DNA of 9,133 bases from Chloroflexota bacterium (GTDB lineage: Bacteria > Chloroflexota > Dehalococcoidia > SM23-28-2 > RBG-16-64-32). Made by a program: the position numbers and the translations under genes. Numbering within the stretch: the first letter of the stretch is position 1; each line of letters begins with the position of its first letter. Below are positions 6,144 to 9,133 of the stretch, piece after piece. The stretch is from NCBI GenBank assembly GCA_022560365.1, contig JADFTG010000032.1:1-9133 (forward strand). The letters run 5' to 3'. Under the pieces are notes generated by a model that ran no database searches, was not told the origin of the DNA, and saw only the letters and a list, made by a program, of their open reading frames with translations.

Positions 6144-7613
6144 ATGACACAGACGGCAACGCGTTACGAGACCGTAATCGGCATTGAGGTCCACGCGCAG
6201 CTTCTGACGCGGAGCAAGATGTTCTGTTCTTGCTCCCAACCAACGCTGGAGTCGCCTCCGAACACGCACGTCGACCCGGTCTGCCTGGGTATGCCGGGCG
6301 TGATGCCCGTCATCAACCGCGTCGCCGTTGAGTTGACGATCATGACCGGCCTGGCGCTGAACTGCGAGATTGCGCACGAGGCGAAGTTCGATCGCAAGAA
6401 CTATCACTACCCGGACCTGATGAAGGGTTACCAGATCTCCGAATACGATATGCCCATCTGTGTGAACGGCTGGCTGGAGATCGACATCGATGGCGAAACG
6501 AAGCGAATCGGCATCACGCGTGTGCACCTCGAAGAAGACACAGCGCGCCTGCAGCACGCTACGGACTCTTCCACGGGCGAGCAGTACAGCCTCGTCGACG
6601 TGAACCGCTCCGGCGTGCCCTTGATGGAGGTCGTTTCAGAGCCGGACGTACGATCGGCGGAGGAGGCGCGGGCGTACCTGCAAGCGTTGCGCCAGATCCT
6701 GCGCTACATCGGCGCCAGCCGGGCGAACATGGAGGAAGGGAACATGCGCTGTGAGCCGAACGTGAGCATCCGGGAGCCGGGTGCGGAGTTCGGCCAGAAG
6801 GTGGAGCTGAAGAACATCAACTCGTTCAAGCACGCCTTCGACGCGATCAAGTTCGAGGAGAAGCGCCAGGCCGAAGTGCTCAACTCAGGAGGCACCATCG
6901 CCCAGGAGACGCGCGGCTGGCGCGAAGACATCGGCGAAGCGGTGCAGCAGCGCACGAAGGAGGGCTCGGAGGACTACCGCTACTTCCCGGAGCCGGACCT
7001 GCCGCCACTCGTCATCAGCCGCGAGTGGGTCGAGGAGATGCGGGCGCGCCTGCCCGAACTGCCGGACGCCAAGCGCGCACGGTTCCAGGAGCAGTACGGC
7101 CTGTCCGAATACGACGCCCGGGTGATAGCAGAGTCGCGCGCGCGCGCGGACTTTTTTGAGGCGGCGACGGTGGATGGCTCGGCGGAGCGTGCGAAGACGG
7201 TGTCGAACTGGGTGACGGGCGACTTCGCCCGCCTCCTCAACGCTGAGAATGTCGAGATTCAGGACGCCAGGGTCACGCCGGAAGGCATCGCTGCGCTGAT
7301 CGATCTGCAAGAGGCAGGAACGATCTCCGGCAAGACCGCGAAGGCCGTCTTCGAGGAGATGTTTGCCTCCGGCAAGGCGCCCGGCGAGGTCGTCGAGGAG
7401 CAGGGCCTGGAGCAGATCACCTCTTCGGACGAGGTGGTGACGAGCGTGGAGAAGGTGATCGCAGACAACGCCAAGGCGGTTGAAGACTATCGCGGTGGCA
7501 AAGAGGAAGCGATAAAGTTCCTGGTCGGCCAGGTGATGCGCGAAACGCGAGGCCGGGCCGGCCCAGACGTGATAACCGAGCTTTTAAAGGAAAAATTGGC
7601 TGAGAAGCCGTAG
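6144..7613 (+). CDS. gatB: Asp-tRNA(Asn)/Glu-tRNA(Gln) amidotransferase subunit B
   Basis: GatB is the tRNA-binding kinase subunit of the GatCAB amidotransferase. It phosphorylates the side chain of misacylated Glu-tRNA(Gln) or Asp-tRNA(Asn), which is then amidated with ammonia supplied by GatA. The 489 residues match the usual length. Seen in order are [13 protein letters not shown] at 8-20, the Cys region KMFCSC (C28, C30) to DPVCLGMPG (C47), [20 protein letters not shown] near 92-111, [35 protein letters not shown] and VELKNINSF. The C-terminal helical GatB/YqeY domain covers about 340-487. The third Cys of the usual CPVC motif is Asp44 here. gatA and gatC are not adjacent. The ATG has no Shine-Dalgarno. 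yvcK follows after 36 nt. Confidence 0.97.
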   Translation: MTQTATRYETVIGIEVHAQLLTRSKMFCSCSQPTLESPPNTHVDPVCLGMPGVMPVINRVAVELTIMTGLALNCEIAHEAKFDRKNYHYPDLMKGYQISEYDMPICVNGWLEIDIDGETKRIGITRVHLEEDTARLQHATDSSTGEQYSLVDVNRSGVPLMEVVSEPDVRSAEEARAYLQALRQILRYIGASRANMEEGNMRCEPNVSIREPGAEFGQKVELKNINSFKHAFDAIKFEEKRQAEVLNSGGTIAQETRGWREDIGEAVQQRTKEGSEDYRYFPEPDLPPLVISREWVEEMRARLPELPDAKRARFQEQYGLSEYDARVIAESRARADFFEAATVDGSAERAKTVSNWVTGDFARLLNAENVEIQDARVTPEGIAALIDLQEAGTISGKTAKAVFEEMFASGKAPGEVVEEQGLEQITSSDEVVTSVEKVIADNAKAVEDYRGGKEEAIKFLVGQVMRETRGRAGPDVITELLKEKLAEKP

Positions 7614-7614
7614 T

Positions 7615-7643
7615 TTCATGGCCTTCGCTGACGTTAGTAGTAT
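7615..7643 (+). promoter_or_regulatory. Candidate leaderless promoter of yvcK
   Basis: TTCATG (7615-7620), 17 nt, then TAGTAT (7638-7643). Only 6 nt separate the -10-like box from the ATG at 7650, the spacing expected when transcription starts at the first base of the start codon. No Shine-Dalgarno precedes this ATG. The -10 has 4 of 6 matches and the -35 is weak. The gene may also be transcribed from gatB. Confidence 0.35.
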
Positions 7644-7649
7644 TGGACT

Positions 7650-9029
7650 ATGACATATATCGTATCTGCGGTGCGCCGCTTCTTTCAGTTCGACTTCCTG
7701 AAGTGGTTCTATCCGGGAATGCACATCAAGCGGTGGCTCGCGCTGACCATCATCGGCGTGGCGATGATGACGTTCGGGTTGAGCTACATCGTGCGCGAGG
7801 CGTATCTGACTGGCTTCACGCTGCCGGACTTCATGTACTACGTCACCGGTCAGTTCATCCCGCGCTACATCCGTGGCGCGGCGTTCATGATAACGGCGCT
7901 GGTGCTGATCGTCTTCTCGATCTGGAAGCTCAACGACTCGCTGATCTCCGTGCTGGTGCCGAACCGAACGCGTACGGAGAGCCTGGTGAACACGATCTAC
8001 ACGCAGCGCTTCCTGCGCCGCGGACCGAAGATCGTTGCCATCGGCGGCGGCACGGGCCTGGCGACGCTCCTGCGCGGCCTCAAAGAGTACACCGGGAACC
8101 TGACCGCGATCGTCACCGTCGCTGACGATGGTGGCTCCTCCGGCGTTCTGCGCCGGGAGCTGGGCGTGCTGCCACCCGGCGACGTGCGCAACTGCATCGC
8201 TGCCCTGGCGGACGCCGAGCCCCTGGTCACTCGCCTCTTCCAGTACCGCTTCTCGGAGGGGTCCGGCCTGGCTGGTCACTCGTTCGGGAACCTGTTCATC
8301 GTGGCGATGTCGGGCGTCGTCGGCAGTTTTGAGGACGCGATCCGGCAGACGAGCCGTGTGCTCGCGGTGCGCGGCCAGATCATCCCCTCGACGCTGGCGA
8401 ACGTTACGCTGTGCGCGCGCACGGAGGACAAGCGCACGATTGAGGGCGAATCGCAGATCGGGCCTTCGATGACCAACGGTGACGGTCCGGCGGACCGCAT
8501 CAGCGAGGTATACCTCTTGCCGGAGAACGCGCCGGCCCACCCGGAGGCGGTGCGGGCGATCCTTGAGGCGGACTTGATCATCCTCGGTCCGGGCAGCCTG
8601 TACACAAGCGTTCTGCCGAACCTGCTCGTAGAAGGCATTCGCCGCAGTGTGATCGCCTCGTCCGCACCCAAGGCCTACATCTGCAACGTCGCCACTCAGC
8701 ATGGCGAGACTGATGGCTTCAACGTCGAAGCTCACCTATCGACGCTTGAGGAGAAGCTTGGCAAGAACGTCATCAGCTCGGTCCTGGTCAACGACAACCT
8801 CTCAGACGCTATTCCGAAGGCGCCTCACTCGCATCCGGTTCAGCTGGACGATGTACTGAACAATCGGATACGATTGGTGACGGCCGACGTGGTCAGCGAG
8901 GAGAATCGCTATCGTCACGACTCCACGAAGCTGGCGCAGGCCGTAATGCGTATCTACTACGACCGTGATCAGGTGTCGCCGATACCGGCGGGGCTGGAAG
9001 AAGATCTGGTCAGTACGCTGGACAGCTAA
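7650..9029 (+). CDS. yvcK: YvcK/CofD-like protein (gluconeogenesis factor family) with membrane anchor
   Basis: The 459-residue protein has an N-terminal extension with two hydrophobic helices (about 28-48 and 74-93), then a YvcK domain (about 126-437). Conserved stretches are VAIGGGTGLATLLRGLK at 129-145, TVADDGGSSGVLR at 156-168, LPPGDVRNC at 174-182, AGHSFGN at 208-214, LGPGSLYTSVLPNL at 312-325 and NVATQHGETDGF at 346-357. In Bacillus and Mycobacterium this family (YvcK/CuvA) binds UDP-GlcNAc and is needed for normal growth on gluconeogenic carbon sources and for cell-wall synthesis. It is related to the CofD transferase, but no transferase role is claimed here. The anchor would place it at the inner face of the membrane. 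secG follows after a single base, so the two are probably cotranscribed. Confidence 0.93.
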   Translation: MTYIVSAVRRFFQFDFLKWFYPGMHIKRWLALTIIGVAMMTFGLSYIVREAYLTGFTLPDFMYYVTGQFIPRYIRGAAFMITALVLIVFSIWKLNDSLISVLVPNRTRTESLVNTIYTQRFLRRGPKIVAIGGGTGLATLLRGLKEYTGNLTAIVTVADDGGSSGVLRRELGVLPPGDVRNCIAALADAEPLVTRLFQYRFSEGSGLAGHSFGNLFIVAMSGVVGSFEDAIRQTSRVLAVRGQIIPSTLANVTLCARTEDKRTIEGESQIGPSMTNGDGPADRISEVYLLPENAPAHPEAVRAILEADLIILGPGSLYTSVLPNLLVEGIRRSVIASSAPKAYICNVATQHGETDGFNVEAHLSTLEEKLGKNVISSVLVNDNLSDAIPKAPHSHPVQLDDVLNNRIRLVTADVVSEENRYRHDSTKLAQAVMRIYYDRDQVSPIPAGLEEDLVSTLDS

Positions 9030-9030
9030 A

Positions 9031-9133
9031 ATGCAACTTGAAGACTGGCTTTCAATCGCAGCGATCCTTGTATCGATAGCGCTCGTCTCCGTCATCCTCT
9101 TGCAGGTCAAGGGAGAGGGCATGAGCGGCCTGC
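9031..9133 (+). CDS. secG: Preprotein translocase subunit SecG, 3' end cut off by the window
   Basis: Only the first 34 codons are present. They encode a short acidic N-terminus (MQLEDW), one membrane helix (LSIAAILVSIALVSVILL) and then LLQVKGEGMSGL. The order helix, LLQ, a short K/G-rich turn, then G-[LM]-S is the SecG signature at the end of its first transmembrane segment. SecG is the small two-helix subunit of the SecYEG channel that assists SecA-driven export. The ATG lies one base after the yvcK stop (TAA A ATG), with no good Shine-Dalgarno, so translation is probably coupled to yvcK. A second helix should follow beyond the window. Confidence 0.85.
   Translation, partial: MQLEDWLSIAAILVSIALVSVILLQVKGEGMSGL

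Noticed and set aside
6006..6557. 183-codon - strand open frame across the hydrolase end and gatB start
   Set aside because: It overlaps two well-supported genes antisense and shows no domain or ribosome binding site.
7584..8735. 383-codon - strand open frame
   Set aside because: It lies opposite yvcK and the end of gatB. The sequence is low-information and Arg/Asp/His-rich, typical of an antisense frame in GC-rich DNA.

Overview
This is a GC-rich bacterial window, roughly 60-65% GC by eye. It mixes housekeeping genes with a few accessory ones. The best guess at the organism is an uncultured or little-studied Chloroflexota, with the Dehalococcoidia or a sister class most likely. This is an inference from style: a secreted subtilase with a long Thr-Pro linker and a C-terminal dockerin-like repeat pair, a YvcK protein carrying two N-terminal membrane helices, a yvcK-secG pair, and FAD-dependent ThyX as thymidylate synthase. 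No rRNA or other phylogenetic marker is present to fix the assignment.

Left part (1-3259): a 5'-truncated MOSC-domain protein on the + strand meets a sulfite-oxidase-type molybdenum enzyme on the - strand. The two genes are convergent and share the palindrome CTAG as overlapping stop codons. Upstream of the molybdoenzyme, on the same strand, lies a 238-residue protein I could not assign. Its base composition is visibly more AT-rich than its neighbours and it starts 4 nt after the thyX stop. thyX itself has a perfect AAGGAGG ribosome binding site, which moves its start 37 codons inside the longest open frame.

Middle part (3352-6072): a secreted multidomain serine protease on the - strand has, in order, a signal peptide, an inhibitor-like prodomain, an S8 catalytic domain, a calcium-type DxDGD motif, a Thr-Pro linker and a dockerin-like pair. 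A dienelactone hydrolase family gene diverges from it and starts at a GTG behind a good Shine-Dalgarno.

Right part (6144-9133, + strand): gatB, yvcK and the beginning of secG form a compact cluster with a 36-nt gap, then a 1-nt gap. They serve Gln-/Asn-tRNA amidation, control of central carbon and cell-wall precursor metabolism, and Sec protein export. gatB and yvcK, and also the molybdoenzyme gene, lack a Shine-Dalgarno. Each has a -10-like hexamer only 6-12 nt before the ATG, which suggests leaderless or near-leaderless mRNAs.

I see no CRISPR array, tRNA, rRNA, insertion sequence or recognisable defence cassette. Nothing here is clearly a new biological system. The items most worth a second look are the unassigned low-GC gene between thyX and the molybdoenzyme, the shared-stop MOSC/molybdoenzyme pair, and the leaderless-type starts. 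All gaps between genes are under 300 bases.
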